This document shows, piece after piece, positions 1-9,378 of a DNA stretch of 64,000 nucleotides. The notes below the pieces were generated by a model that saw only the letters and a list, made by a program, of their open reading frames with translations, was not told the origin of the DNA and made no database searches. How positions within the stretch are numbered: the first letter of the stretch is position 1; each line of letters begins with the position of its first letter. The DNA is from Larkinella punicea (lineage in GTDB: Bacteria > Bacteroidota > Bacteroidia > Cytophagales > Spirosomataceae): the NCBI RefSeq assembly GCF_003334855.1, contig NZ_QOWE01000012.1, positions 1-64,000 of the forward strand, written 5' to 3'. Position numbers and translations under genes: made by a program.

Positions 1-127
1 TCAAAAAATCATTTTGCTTTAAAATCACTGCTGACGATGAACGCGATGAAATTGGCGATGCGAGACCTAAACAGTCTCAAAAGTCAATCTACTCTATTGG
101 CTAAGGCTGCGTAACATCAGTTAATAA

Positions 128-171
128 CTCCGCTTAACTCTGCTCTCCTCCGCTCAACTCCGCGAAATAAC
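128..171. repeat. Half copy of a GC-rich palindromic repeat
   Basis: This stretch of CTCCGCT/CAACTCCGCG words matches the 3' half of the palindrome at 1843-1940 with only a few substitutions. It lies just 3' of the tannase-like gene, so the two copies bracket that gene. The remainder of positions 1-127 shows no gene or other structure I can support. Confidence 0.6.
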
Positions 172-174
172 TCA

Positions 175-1803
175 TTACCTCAAATACTTCTTCGCCGGGC
201 TCAGAACCGCTCGTTTTGGGTAGGCGACGCCCCGGTAACTGGCTGGAACGTTTGGGTTCCCCCGCTTGTAGGTTGGCAGTTTGGGATACGGATAAATCGG
301 GCGTTGAAACCGGACGCCGTTGCTGGCGACTCCGCCGGTGTAAGCCACAGCGATCAGTTGATCGGGAGCCTTGTCCTGCTCCACCCAATTTATGAGAGCC
401 GTTAATAGGTCGTGATCCCGATCCTGCGGAACCGTCAGTGCCAGACTTTGCCCGCAGTCGTTCAGGCCCGGCCCTCCCCCGCAGTGCGCCATGCCGGGTA
501 TCAGAAAAAACCGAAAAAAGTCAGTGGTCTGCTTTGCGCTCCCCTGCGCTTCCACCACCCGCTCATAGTAGGTGACGGCATTCTGGTACGGAACGAGCGG
601 ATCCGCGGTTCCGGCATACATCAAAATCTTTCCCCCGCGTTTTTTCAGGGACGACAAATCGGGATTGTTGGCGTTCAGGATCGGGGCCAGCACCGAATCC
701 ATCCGGTCCTGGTCGCGGTCGAAATCGAAAGCCGAGTAATCGAAGTTCGGGCCAAATACCCACTTGTATTGATAAAAAAGTGAACCGGGAGCCTGTTTCG
801 GATTTTGCTGGTATTCCAGTCCGGCGGATGAGTTTTCGCTCCCGAGTGGCAGGGGCGTATAAATTCGCTCGCCCGTTCGGGGGTTCGTCGGTCCGGCGTA
901 TACTTGTTTCAGAGCGGTCAGTTGCGCGCTGGTCAGGCAGGTGCCGTCGTCGGTGCCCACTGGACATTTGGGAAGCGTTTCGGGATCAAACCGGCACGCC
1001 CGGGGGTCGGTCAGAAAATTGTCGCCGGGCGCTCCGCCATCCTTCCCGGCACAGGCTTTCACCACCGCCTGGGTGATGAGCGCAATCTTCTCTTTCGGCA
1101 GAAACGCACTTCCTGCCAACTGATTGGTCACCTTATAGTTCCAGACAAAACCGGTGTGCAAATGGGTACGGTTATTGGCGGGTGCGCCCGCTAAAATACC
1201 GTCATAATCGTCCGGATACCGTTGCGCTTCCATGAGTGCCTGCTGCCCTCCGGTCGAGCAACCCGCGAAGTAGGCGCGCTGGATCGACTTTTGATAGTGG
1301 GCCTGGGTGATGGCTTTGGCGGTTTTGGTCATCTCGTGCGTGGCCCGGTAGCCAAAATCCGCCCAGCGGTCGGGGTGACCCACGGCTTCATTCGCATTCG
1401 GGGAGGTTCCCATGTCGGTGTTGGTGGTCGCAAAACCGCGCTTCAATCCATTGATCAGGGCACCGTAAGCAATCGAACCGGCTCCCCCGCCCGTACCGGT
1501 TCCCAGAAACCGGCCATTCCACCCGGTTTGGGGAAGCCATACTTCGATGCGGATAGTCGACTCTGGCGTAGGTTTCAGCGTGGCCGCCACCCGACAGAAA
1601 GCGGGCAGATCGGGAACCGACACGCCACTGCCCGGCATTTTGAACGTTCCGGCGGCTACACACTCGGCTGTCGTAATGGTTGCTCCCGGAAACGTCTGTC
1701 TGGCAAGTTGTTGACAGGCACAGGATGCGCTGTCGGTTTGGGCGTACAGGGTAAGATTGCTGCTTAAAGCAAGAAGCAGTACGGTAATTTTAGAGAGCTT
1801 CAT
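175..1803 (-). CDS. Tannase/feruloyl esterase family alpha/beta hydrolase
   Basis: Predicted 542-residue exported serine esterase; the family hydrolyses ester bonds in gallate or feruloyl esters, for example in plant polymers. I start at the ATG at 1803 because it gives a clean signal peptide (MKLSKITVLLLALSSNLTLYA, cleavage near residue 20); the open frame upstream runs through a repeat. The nucleophile motif GCSTGG lies at residues 180-185, with Ser182. A second family signature, MAHCGGGPG, lies near the C terminus and should carry the catalytic His. Many cysteines, including those around residues 27-29 and 69, suit an oxidised periplasmic or extracellular enzyme. The length matches the family. 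The exact substrate cannot be read from the sequence. It stands alone, divergent from the aldolase gene. Confidence 0.88.
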   Translation of the reverse strand: MKLSKITVLLLALSSNLTLYAQTDSASCACQQLARQTFPGATITTAECVAAGTFKMPGSGVSVPDLPAFCRVAATLKPTPESTIRIEVWLPQTGWNGRFLGTGTGGGAGSIAYGALINGLKRGFATTNTDMGTSPNANEAVGHPDRWADFGYRATHEMTKTAKAITQAHYQKSIQRAYFAGCSTGGQQALMEAQRYPDDYDGILAGAPANNRTHLHTGFVWNYKVTNQLAGSAFLPKEKIALITQAVVKACAGKDGGAPGDNFLTDPRACRFDPETLPKCPVGTDDGTCLTSAQLTALKQVYAGPTNPRTGERIYTPLPLGSENSSAGLEYQQNPKQAPGSLFYQYKWVFGPNFDYSAFDFDRDQDRMDSVLAPILNANNPDLSSLKKRGGKILMYAGTADPLVPYQNAVTYYERVVEAQGSAKQTTDFFRFFLIPGMAHCGGGPGLNDCGQSLALTVPQDRDHDLLTALINWVEQDKAPDQLIAVAYTGGVASNGVRFQRPIYPYPKLPTYKRGNPNVPASYRGVAYPKRAVLSPAKKYLR

Positions 1804-1842
1804 GAGTTGGCAAAGGGTGTATTCAAAGGTAAAGAAGATACA

Positions 1843-1940
1843 GTTGTTTCGCGGAGTTGAGCGGAGTAAAAGAGAGGTAAGCAGAGAAAAAGAATACTCC
1901 GCTTGACTCTGCGCCCCTCCGCTCAACTCCGCGAAACAAC
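1843..1940. repeat. Palindromic repeat with 24-bp perfect arms
   Basis: Positions 1843-1866 are the exact reverse complement of 1917-1940, with a purine-rich 50-nt spacer. The element sits between the divergent tannase-like and aldolase genes, so it may overlap promoters of either. A diverged half copy lies at 128-171. Confidence 0.75.
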
Positions 1941-2045
1941 TTTTCAGAAAATAAATCGTACTTTGCAGTCTGAATTCGCTATGGGTTAACCATCTCGAAA
2001 TCAGTCTATTTTTTCTTTACGCAATCTATTTTATTCCTATTGACT

Positions 2046-3125
2046 ATGAGCGAAGTAGCCAGCCGATTTAAGCCCGGTGTTATAACGGGCGAGGGCGTCA
2101 CCGAAATTTTCCGTCATGCCAACGAAAATGACTATGCACTTCCGGCGGTCAATGTTGTCGGTACCAACTCCGTCAATGCTGTTCTGGAAACCGCAAAAGC
2201 CGTCAACTCGCCGGTTATCATCCAGTTCTCGAACGGTGGTGGAATTTTCTACGCGGGCAAGACGCTGTCGAACGCCAATCAGCAAGCCGCCATTGCCGGT
2301 TCCATTTCCGGTGCCCTGCACATTCATAACATTGCCGAATTATACGGTGTCCCCGTCATTCTGCATACCGACCACTGTGCCAAGAAATTGCTGCCCTGGA
2401 TCGACGGACTTCTGGACGCTGGCGAGAAACATTTCGACCAGACCGGAAAACCGCTGTACAGCTCACACATGCTCGATTTGTCGGAAGAACCGATCGAAGA
2501 GAACATCGAAATCTGCGCCAAATATTTCGAACGGATGGCCAAAATCGGCATGACGCTGGAAATTGAGCTGGGCGTAACGGGTGGTGAAGAAGACGGTGTC
2601 GATAACTCGGATGTCGATGATTCGAAACTGTATACGCAGCCTTCGGAAGTGGCGTTTGCCTACGAAGAACTGTCGAAGATTTCTCCGAATTTCACCATTG
2701 CTGCGGCTTTCGGAAACGTTCATGGCGTTTACAAACCGGGTAATGTGAAGCTGTCGCCAATCATTCTGAAAAATTCGCAGGATTATATTCAGGAAAAATT
2801 CAGTACCGGCCCGCTGCCCGTCAACTTCGTTTTCCACGGCGGTTCGGGGTCGAGCCGGGAAGAAATCCGGGAGGCCATCCGCTACGGTGCCATCAAGATG
2901 AACATCGATACCGATATTCAGTGGGCTACCTGGGAAGGGGTTAAAAACTACTACGAAGCCAATAAAGATTATTTGCAGGGTCAGTTGGGCAACCCAGCGG
3001 GTGCCGATTCTCCGAACAAAAAATACTACGATCCGCGCGTCTGGTTGCGCAAGGGCGAAGAAAGTCTGGTGAGCCGTTTAAAAGTGGCTTTCGAAGACCT
3101 AAACTGCATCAACCGACTGGCGTAA
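2046..3125 (+). CDS. fbaA: Class II fructose-bisphosphate aldolase
   Basis: Zinc-dependent cytosolic enzyme cleaving fructose 1,6-bisphosphate to dihydroxyacetone phosphate and glyceraldehyde 3-phosphate in glycolysis and gluconeogenesis. The protein is 359 residues from the ATG at 2046, the usual length of the E. coli-type class IIA enzyme; a TTG two codons upstream is a less likely start. Family motifs are visible: HTDHCAKK (zinc ligand and catalytic Asp), the LEIELGVTGGEEDGVDN active-loop segment, AAFGNVHGVYKPGNV, and VFHGGSGSSREEI for phosphate binding. It is monocistronic and followed by a hairpin terminator. Confidence 0.97.
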   Translation: MSEVASRFKPGVITGEGVTEIFRHANENDYALPAVNVVGTNSVNAVLETAKAVNSPVIIQFSNGGGIFYAGKTLSNANQQAAIAGSISGALHIHNIAELYGVPVILHTDHCAKKLLPWIDGLLDAGEKHFDQTGKPLYSSHMLDLSEEPIEENIEICAKYFERMAKIGMTLEIELGVTGGEEDGVDNSDVDDSKLYTQPSEVAFAYEELSKISPNFTIAAAFGNVHGVYKPGNVKLSPIILKNSQDYIQEKFSTGPLPVNFVFHGGSGSSREEIREAIRYGAIKMNIDTDIQWATWEGVKNYYEANKDYLQGQLGNPAGADSPNKKYYDPRVWLRKGEESLVSRLKVAFEDLNCINRLA

Positions 3126-3153
3126 GGAGATTAGAATTAAGAGTTTAGAATTA

Positions 3154-3190
3154 AGAGTTATGAGTCGAAAGACTGGTAACTCTTTTTTTG
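3154..3190 (+). terminator. Hairpin terminator after the aldolase gene
   Basis: AGAGTTA and TAACTCT pair around an inner AGTC-GAAA-GACT hairpin, and a run of seven T follows. This is a classical intrinsic terminator shape just 3' of fbaA. Confidence 0.65.
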
Positions 3191-3387
3191 TGCCTTTACC
3201 GGACAAACCCGACCGTTCGCTCATTCATCTGGTCAGACTTTCTTTTTGGCCGATCATTCCCCCATTTCGTCCTGTCCCGTACTATAGGTTGACAAAACAC
3301 CCCTTTCCCGCTGCAACTTTGAACCGTTAATCATACCGGGAAACGCCGAAAACCGCATAGAGTAGGCACTAACAACCACACATCATT

Positions 3388-3540
3388 ATGAAAAAGAAAC
3401 CATCAAAACTTACGCTGAAAACCGACCAAGTTGTCGCCCTATCAAAATCCCAGGCTGAGAACATCGCCGGTGGCCGCCCCCAACTGATTTCCAAAGACAT
3501 CTGCGGTAGCAATACCCCAGGTTGTCCGGTGCGGGTATAA
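3388..3540 (+). CDS. Small double-glycine RiPP-type precursor peptide
   Basis: Fifty-residue peptide starting MKKKPSKLTLKTDQVVALSK and reaching a Gly-Gly at residues 28-29, followed by a 21-residue C-terminal core with three Ser/Thr and two Cys. The leader matches the pattern of Bacteroidota class I lanthipeptide-like and GG-type natural-product precursors: KLxLxK near the N terminus, a short amphipathic stretch, then GG as the presumed cleavage site for a peptidase-containing ABC exporter. No lanthionine synthetase, radical-SAM maturase, or C39 transporter is in the window, so it would be an orphan precursor. It has its own terminator. Recognition rests on pattern only. Confidence 0.6.
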   Translation: MKKKPSKLTLKTDQVVALSKSQAENIAGGRPQLISKDICGSNTPGCPVRV

Positions 3541-3589
3541 ACTGCGATTCTGGAACGATTGCCCGAATGATTAGTCCGGCATCGGTAAG

Positions 3590-3637
3590 GCCGGGATGTT
3601 CACCGATTTATGGGTGACCACCCCGGCTGTTTTGTTT
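3590..3637 (+). terminator. Intrinsic terminator after the precursor peptide
   Basis: GCCGGG at 3590 and CCCGGC ending at 3627 close a stem with two mismatches and an inner TCACC/GGTGA pairing, followed by TGTTTTGTTT. Its position 50 nt after the peptide stop supports the peptide gene being transcribed on its own. The remaining stretch to 4022 is AT-rich and shows no gene. Confidence 0.65.
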
Positions 3638-4022
3638 CATAACGTACAGTCCCATTTTGACATCCATTGGAAGGCTTTCGAAAATAGCATCTCGCTTCAG
3701 AATAAACAAGTCTGATAGTTACTCCTAATTCACGAGTAAAAAGCAATTAAGAATGGGCAATTACCGCATTTAAATCCCAGTTTTTCTACGTTTGTATTAT
3801 TACATAGCGATTTTTTAGTAACCTGTTGGTTAGTTACTTACCACCACCCTTTCTACATTAAAGTAGGGACGACCCAATCGACTCCAACGATTACTTTTCA
3901 AGCGCATTGAACGGAATAAGGAATTTCTAAAAACTAATCAAGAATTTACTATTTATCTCCGGGTGTAGGTAATCGCAATATCTCCGTATTCTGTATCTTG
4001 AGGGAACATTACGAAACGTGCC

Positions 4023-4241
4023 ATGAAAACCTTATCTTTTTTATCCATGACGCTGAACGTCATGTCCATCTCCCGTAGGTTTACGACAACGAAAGAATGC
4101 CCGCACTGCGGTCGCGATCAATCGGCAGCAGAACGTATTCCCCGCTCCCTGCTCGTCAAGAGCCTTTTGTTTTATGTTCCCACCCGTACCTATCGTTGCC
4201 TGGGCTGTCGTAAAAAATTCGTTAAAATCGGTGCCGATTAA
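4023..4241 (+). CDS. Small zinc-ribbon protein
   Basis: A 72-residue basic protein with two CxxC pairs, CPHCG at about residues 26-30 and CLGC at about 59-62, the usual layout of a treble-clef or zinc-ribbon fold. The first pair is followed by a short basic region and a hydrophobic stretch (LLVKSLLFYVP). I do not recognise a named family; the function is unknown. It sits alone between a RiPP-like gene and a convergent peptidase gene. An alternative start at the second Met (residue 9) or third Met (residue 14) would leave both CxxC pairs intact. Confidence 0.6.
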   Translation: MKTLSFLSMTLNVMSISRRFTTTKECPHCGRDQSAAERIPRSLLVKSLLFYVPTRTYRCLGCRKKFVKIGAD

Positions 4242-4447
4242 AGGCCTTGAAAGCTTCTTTTAATCTTGTAAAGAAACGAAAGTTTTCCTATTTCATCATT
4301 CATGCCTATATCGTTTTAAGGTATGATTATGCGTGAAATTAAAAACATAATATACTGATCATACCGCCGAACATCGTGTTTTAACTTTAATTCTTACCAT
4401 TTCACAAACCGCCATTCTAACGAAAATACCCTACACTGTCAATTGTC

Positions 4448-5809
4448 TTATTTCACATACGATAATTTGCGGGGAATGGTAAAAATCTCGGTCTGCCGAC
4501 CGTCGATATAGCGAAAGTTCTGTCCGTCGAAAAAACCGTCTTCTTCCAGCATGATCCGCACGGTTTTCTTCCACTCCGGCACATCGACTGCCGCATTGAG
4601 TTCAATGGAATAGGCGGTATTGGCATACAACGGATAATCGCCCGAGCCGGGAACCCCTGTCTGCTGATCCCACATCCCGATGGTCGGCCCAGCCGCATGA
4701 CCATGAACGCCGATCGGATGCGTATAAATCGTTCCCCGAATGCCCTCCTTCTTCGCCTGTTCCAGGGCTTCGAGTAGCATTTGGTTCCCGGTTTTTCCGG
4801 CTTTGTAGCGTTCCGTCAGGATGTCCTGCAACCGGTTTCCCTGCTGAAAGGCCTTGCGCAACACTTCCGGAACCTCAGTCTCGCCGGGGCGCAGAATGTA
4901 GGCATGTTGCTGCTGGTCGGTGTTGAGCCGCAGGTAGGTGATGCCAAAATCGACGTGCAGCAGATCGCCGGGCATAATCACCTGACCGGCGGGGCGTTTG
5001 GAGAAGGTTTTGAGGTGATCGAAGTCTTTGGGCGATCCACTTCCCTGCACATCCACCGTCGGATGAAACCAGGTTTCCAGACCGAGTTCGGTAATCCGCT
5101 GGCGAAACCACCACACCACATCCTCGGTCGTGGTGACGCCGGGCTGAATGACCTGTTCCGAAAAGCCTTCCTGAATGATCTGATGCGATAACCGGCAGAT
5201 GAGCGGGTAAATGGCCATTTCCTTCTCCGTCCGCGTTTCCAGCCAGCCCACTGAGAGTTTCTCGGCCGAAACCAGCTTTTTCTGATCTTCTGCCGGTAAT
5301 TTTTCCAGAAATTCACCGTGTTCCGTAAAGGTCAGGCCATCGGCATGGGCGTAGTTTTTGGAGAAGTTCAGCCCGATTTTCTTCGGCTTGCGGTCCTGAA
5401 TAATTTTCACGAGTGCCTCCCACTGGTTGGGCCGGACATCGATGTCCCAGGCCCCTTTGAGCAGATTGCCGACATCATAGCGGGCAATCGCCAGTTTTTC
5501 CACGCCTTTATCGCCCCCCTGATCGAAAAAAACCATGATCGTCCGGCGACGGGCCGACAGCCACGTGCTGGGCAACATGGTTTTCAGAACCGGGTCTTCG
5601 TTGTATTCCCGCGAAATGATCACCCACATATCAATGCCCTCCCGGCGCATCAACTGAGGCAGCAGGTTGTTGAAGCGATCTTCCAGGATTTCATCGACCA
5701 CCCGCGCCCGTTCGCGCTCGTTCAGGATGGTGGAAGGAGAAAGCGGTTGGGCGGCTAAACCGCAGGCCGAAAAAAGAAGTAGAAAGAGCGAAAGGAGACG
5801 GTGGTGCAT
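4448..5809 (-). CDS. Exported M24 family metallopeptidase (Xaa-Pro aminopeptidase-like)
   Basis: A 453-residue protein with a signal peptide (residues 1-20, ending LAAQP), an N-terminal creatinase/prolidase-like domain and a C-terminal pita-bread metallopeptidase domain. The di-metal site residues are visible in order: two Asp in DFGITYLRLNTD, His in GVHGHAAGP, Glu in SIELNAA, and a final Glu in EEDGFF. The fold fits aminopeptidase P or prolidase-like enzymes releasing residues next to proline, acting in the periplasm. It is a single leftward gene. Confidence 0.85.
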   Translation of the reverse strand: MHHRLLSLFLLLFSACGLAAQPLSPSTILNERERARVVDEILEDRFNNLLPQLMRREGIDMWVIISREYNEDPVLKTMLPSTWLSARRRTIMVFFDQGGDKGVEKLAIARYDVGNLLKGAWDIDVRPNQWEALVKIIQDRKPKKIGLNFSKNYAHADGLTFTEHGEFLEKLPAEDQKKLVSAEKLSVGWLETRTEKEMAIYPLICRLSHQIIQEGFSEQVIQPGVTTTEDVVWWFRQRITELGLETWFHPTVDVQGSGSPKDFDHLKTFSKRPAGQVIMPGDLLHVDFGITYLRLNTDQQQHAYILRPGETEVPEVLRKAFQQGNRLQDILTERYKAGKTGNQMLLEALEQAKKEGIRGTIYTHPIGVHGHAAGPTIGMWDQQTGVPGSGDYPLYANTAYSIELNAAVDVPEWKKTVRIMLEEDGFFDGQNFRYIDGRQTEIFTIPRKLSYVK

Positions 5810-5998
5810 AGATGAAGTGAAATGTTATTATTCGTTAAAAATACGGATTTTCCGCTCTGGTGAGCAACGGTAGGCTATATTTCGGCATCTTGCAGGAAAA
5901 TAGATCGCTTCACATACCGCTGTCCGTCGAAAAAACCGTTACAAAGGGGTTGTCTCCTTTTTACAGAATGGGTATTTTCCACTCCGTTCGCTTACCGT

Positions 5999-8707
5999 AT
6001 GTTTATGAAATACATTCTTACGATTTTCATCTTCTTCTTTTTTATAAATCTGGTACCGGCTCAAGGTATCCGGGGAACGATCAAAACGTCCAAAGGCGAG
6101 GTGCTGCCTTATGCGGCTATCGTGGTCAAGGGTACGTCGAGCGGGGCCATTACCAATTCGGAAGGCCGGTATGAAGTGCCGCTAAAACCGGGGAAATACG
6201 CCGTGGTTTTCCAGTATTTGGGTTTTCAGGCGCAGGAAAAAGCCGTCGAAATTGGCAGCGACTGGCAAACCGTCGACGTTACGATGGAGGAACAGGCGTT
6301 TCGGTTGCAGGAAGTGCAGGCCCGCGAGGGCAAGGAAGACCCCGCCTACAGCATCATGCGCCGGGCCATTGCCAAAGCCCGCTACCACGAGTTGCAGGTG
6401 ATGAGTTACACGGCCAAAGCCTATACCAAAACGACCTTCACGATTACGGACTTGCCGATGCAATTTATGTATCGAAAACAGTTAAAGGAAGCCGAAAAGG
6501 AAGGTTTTAAAATCGGCGTTCCGATGCTGTACGAGTCGGTTTCGGAAGTGACCTTCAAACAACCCAACACCTACCGCTACCGCCTGATGGCGACCCGCAA
6601 TTCGATGGGCGACAACATTTCGGTGAGCGATTATTTTCTAACGAGTTTCTACCGCCCGGAGGTCAACAACGCGGTTTCGCCCCTGTCGCCGAAAGCGTTT
6701 GCTTATTACAAATTTGAATACCAGGGCACATTCAGTGAGCGTGGGATCGACGTCAGCAAGATTCAGGTCAATCCGCGGGCCTACGGCGAAGGTGTTTTTC
6801 GGGGCACTATTTTCATCATCGAAAACAGTTGGGCCATTCACAGTTTGCAGTTGGAAACCCGCAATCCGCTGGGCTTCGACATCAAAATCCGGCAGGTCTA
6901 CAGCCCGGTGCAAAACGTCTGGTTGCCGGTCAATCAGCGGTATAACCTGGACGGAAAAATCATGGGGGCGGCCGGCAACGCCCAATTTATTATCAGCCAG
7001 ACGTTCAATAGCCTGAAAGTCAATCCGGCGTTTGTAGAGGATGTTAAAATTGTGGACGAGAAGTTTGAAAAACCGGCGGTTTCGCTCTCCAACAAGGATA
7101 TAAAGGGGCAGAAACTGGAGGATAAAATTGCCAAACAGAAGGAATATTCGACCAAAGACTTCAAAAAACTGCTGAAAGAATACGAAAAACAGGAATACCA
7201 GGCCAAGAAAGAACGCAAGGAAGAAGTGGAAGTTTCCCGCAACGACTCCACGGTCATTGACTCGCTGGCCGGTAAACGCAGCAACGCCTTCTGGGATTCT
7301 CTGCGGACGGTTCCGCTGACCTCGGCCGAACGGATTAGTTACGTCAAGCGGGACAGCCTGAAAATTGTCCGGAAGATTGAAGTGCAGAAAGACAGCACCA
7401 AAGCCGTCCGCGATTCGACGAAGAAAAACCGGTCGAGCAAAACGTTCAAACCCGGCCAGTTGATTTCGGGCAACACCTGGAATTTCACGAATCGTACCGC
7501 GCTCACCTGGGACAGCCCGCTCCAGAAAATTTATTACAACACCGTGGAAGGTTACACCTTTGATATGGGACTACGACTGCGGTATTTTCTCCGAAAACCG
7601 GAACGCGACTCCACCCGCCGGCGGGTGGTGAACAAACCGACGCCCGACCTGACGATTGGCGGGGCGGGACGTTACGAATTTGGGATGAAGCGGTTGATCG
7701 GTACGGGAAGTATTGGCTACACCTATAAAGGTACCAGCATTGGCATCATGGGCGGGCGCTGGGTAAACCAGTTTAATCCCAATGAACCCATTAGTCCGTT
7801 CCTCAACTCGGTAACATCGTTGTTATTCGAAAAAAATTACGCCAAGCTTTACCAGCGCGACTTCCTGCGTCTGGGCATTTCGGCCCGTCCGTTCGAGAAC
7901 CGGATCAATGTTTCCGGGAGTCTGGAATACGCCGAACGGACGGAACTGGCGAATTATAAGGAAAACCTGAAACCATGGATCGACTGGAATCAGTTCAGTT
8001 ACACCCCCAACCGGCCCACCAACGCCGAGCTGGGATCCGGTGCTTTCCCGGTGAATCAGGCACTGACGCTCAATCTGGCGGTTTCGGGAAAACTGGCGGC
8101 TACGCGCTACCGGATTCGGAATGGTCGGCGCGTGGCGAGTCGCAACAACAGCCCCGAACTGACGCTAAACTACCGGAAAGGGGTTCCGTTCAATTCCGGC
8201 AACACCGAAGTTAGTGATGTGGATTATGATTTTGTCCAGGCTGGTCTGAGTCATTCGTTCGAAACCGGTATTCGGAGTCGGCTGAGTTACAACGTATCGG
8301 CGGGCGGTTTTCTGAACGACAAAACCGTCTTCTTCCCGGATTTCAAGCATTTTCAGGGCAACGAGTTTTTCCTGCAACAGGGCGACCCGACGTCCATTTT
8401 CCGGATGTTGCCGTATTATCAGTACAGCACCGGAAAGCGGTTTGTGGAAGGCCACGTACTGATGGAATACCGCAAATTTCTGATTACCCAACTAACGCTC
8501 GTTCGTTTGACGGGTTTGAAGGAAAACCTGTTTGTCCACTACCTCGGCACACCCAATTCCAAAAATTACACCGAAGTTGGCTACGCCCTGGACGGCCTGA
8601 TTCCGGGTATTTTCCCGTTCTTCCGCGTCGAAGTGATTTCGCAGTGGCAGGATTGGCAGTACCAGAAACTTGGTTTCCGGATCGGCACGACGTTGAAGTT
8701 TCGGTAA
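5999..8707 (+). CDS. DUF5686 / carboxypeptidase-regulatory-like outer membrane protein
   Basis: A 902-residue protein with a signal peptide (N-terminal hydrophobic stretch ending VPAQG), then a carboxypeptidase-D-regulatory-like beta-sandwich at about residues 22-105 (RGTIKTSKGEVLPYAAIVVKG, common in TonB-dependent receptors), followed by the long DUF5686 region. The middle, near residues 355-490, is Lys/Glu-rich and low complexity; the final third has alternating hydrophobic/aromatic strands ending in F-R, like an outer-membrane barrel. The family is widespread in Bacteroidota and its role is unknown. ATG at 6005 is an equally good start. No TonB plug domain is apparent. Confidence 0.85.
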   Translation: MFMKYILTIFIFFFFINLVPAQGIRGTIKTSKGEVLPYAAIVVKGTSSGAITNSEGRYEVPLKPGKYAVVFQYLGFQAQEKAVEIGSDWQTVDVTMEEQAFRLQEVQAREGKEDPAYSIMRRAIAKARYHELQVMSYTAKAYTKTTFTITDLPMQFMYRKQLKEAEKEGFKIGVPMLYESVSEVTFKQPNTYRYRLMATRNSMGDNISVSDYFLTSFYRPEVNNAVSPLSPKAFAYYKFEYQGTFSERGIDVSKIQVNPRAYGEGVFRGTIFIIENSWAIHSLQLETRNPLGFDIKIRQVYSPVQNVWLPVNQRYNLDGKIMGAAGNAQFIISQTFNSLKVNPAFVEDVKIVDEKFEKPAVSLSNKDIKGQKLEDKIAKQKEYSTKDFKKLLKEYEKQEYQAKKERKEEVEVSRNDSTVIDSLAGKRSNAFWDSLRTVPLTSAERISYVKRDSLKIVRKIEVQKDSTKAVRDSTKKNRSSKTFKPGQLISGNTWNFTNRTALTWDSPLQKIYYNTVEGYTFDMGLRLRYFLRKPERDSTRRRVVNKPTPDLTIGGAGRYEFGMKRLIGTGSIGYTYKGTSIGIMGGRWVNQFNPNEPISPFLNSVTSLLFEKNYAKLYQRDFLRLGISARPFENRINVSGSLEYAERTELANYKENLKPWIDWNQFSYTPNRPTNAELGSGAFPVNQALTLNLAVSGKLAATRYRIRNGRRVASRNNSPELTLNYRKGVPFNSGNTEVSDVDYDFVQAGLSHSFETGIRSRLSYNVSAGGFLNDKTVFFPDFKHFQGNEFFLQQGDPTSIFRMLPYYQYSTGKRFVEGHVLMEYRKFLITQLTLVRLTGLKENLFVHYLGTPNSKNYTEVGYALDGLIPGIFPFFRVEVISQWQDWQYQKLGFRIGTTLKFR

Positions 8708-8793
8708 CCCTGTCAGCGCCGGGCCGTCGATACGGTTGGAGACCCTGACAGCGGTTGTAGACCTCATGAGCAGTCGACCCGTTCAAAACCATG

Positions 8794-8866
8794 GTTAAAA
8801 GGGCGTTAAAAATACCGCTGTCAGGGTCTTCGACCGCTAACAGGGTATTTTTAACGCCCTTTTAAC
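8794..8866. repeat. Perfect 23-bp inverted repeat around a CTGTCAGGG element
   Basis: Positions 8794-8816 and 8844-8866 are exact reverse complements (GTTAAAAGGGCGTTAAAAATACC). The 27-nt interior holds CTGTCAGGGTCTTCGACCGC, the same core found at 51521-51552. Diverged pieces of that core also occur at 8707-8760. It lies between two rightward genes. Confidence 0.8.
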
Positions 8867-8925
8867 AAAAATTTCATTCGCTTTAAATCCCGTCGGGCTT
8901 AGTTTGTGGCAAGCAAAGCCAGACA

Positions 8926-9291
8926 ATGGGTCTTATCCACCACATAACGCTAACGGTCAGCCTGATTTGGGCGGTACTATTCCGGGTCTACCCGGCGGTA
9001 GCCGACTCGGTTTTTACCCCAGCGCCAAACGTCCAGACCACCGTTCTCCGGGATACCCACAAAGCCCATCCGATTCCCGACTCAGTCGTTTTTCTGGTTC
9101 AGGACGAAGACGAGCAAACCTCGCTGCGCGACCATTCTGATTTTTTGCCATCGCTTCCGGTTGCTTTGCCAGGTCTGCTGATGGCGCTGGTGCTGCTCCA
9201 ACCCATTTTGCGGATTACAGTTACCACATGGGCGGGGTTATCCCAGCCTTATTACCTGTTATTCTGCTCGTTACGCATCCCTTCGGTTTAA
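8926..9291 (+). CDS. Hypothetical small secreted/membrane protein ahead of the efflux operon
   Basis: A 121-residue protein with an N-terminal hydrophobic segment (residues 3-26, ending PAVADS) that could be a signal peptide, a polar middle rich in Asp/Glu, and a second hydrophobic segment near residues 80-98. I recognise no family. It ends 87 bp before the TolC gene, in the same direction; small proteins are often found ahead of CusCBA-type operons in this phylum, so a link to metal sensing or handling is possible but unproven. No His- or Met-rich metal-binding run is visible. Confidence 0.5.
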   Translation: MGLIHHITLTVSLIWAVLFRVYPAVADSVFTPAPNVQTTVLRDTHKAHPIPDSVVFLVQDEDEQTSLRDHSDFLPSLPVALPGLLMALVLLQPILRITVTTWAGLSQPYYLLFCSLRIPSV

Positions 9292-9378
9292 CTACTCCGG
9301 GCTGATTTTGCCCCAGTGCCTCCCATTTTTTACCGCCATTCGGCGTAGTACGCTCTTAAAACACACATACAATTCATC

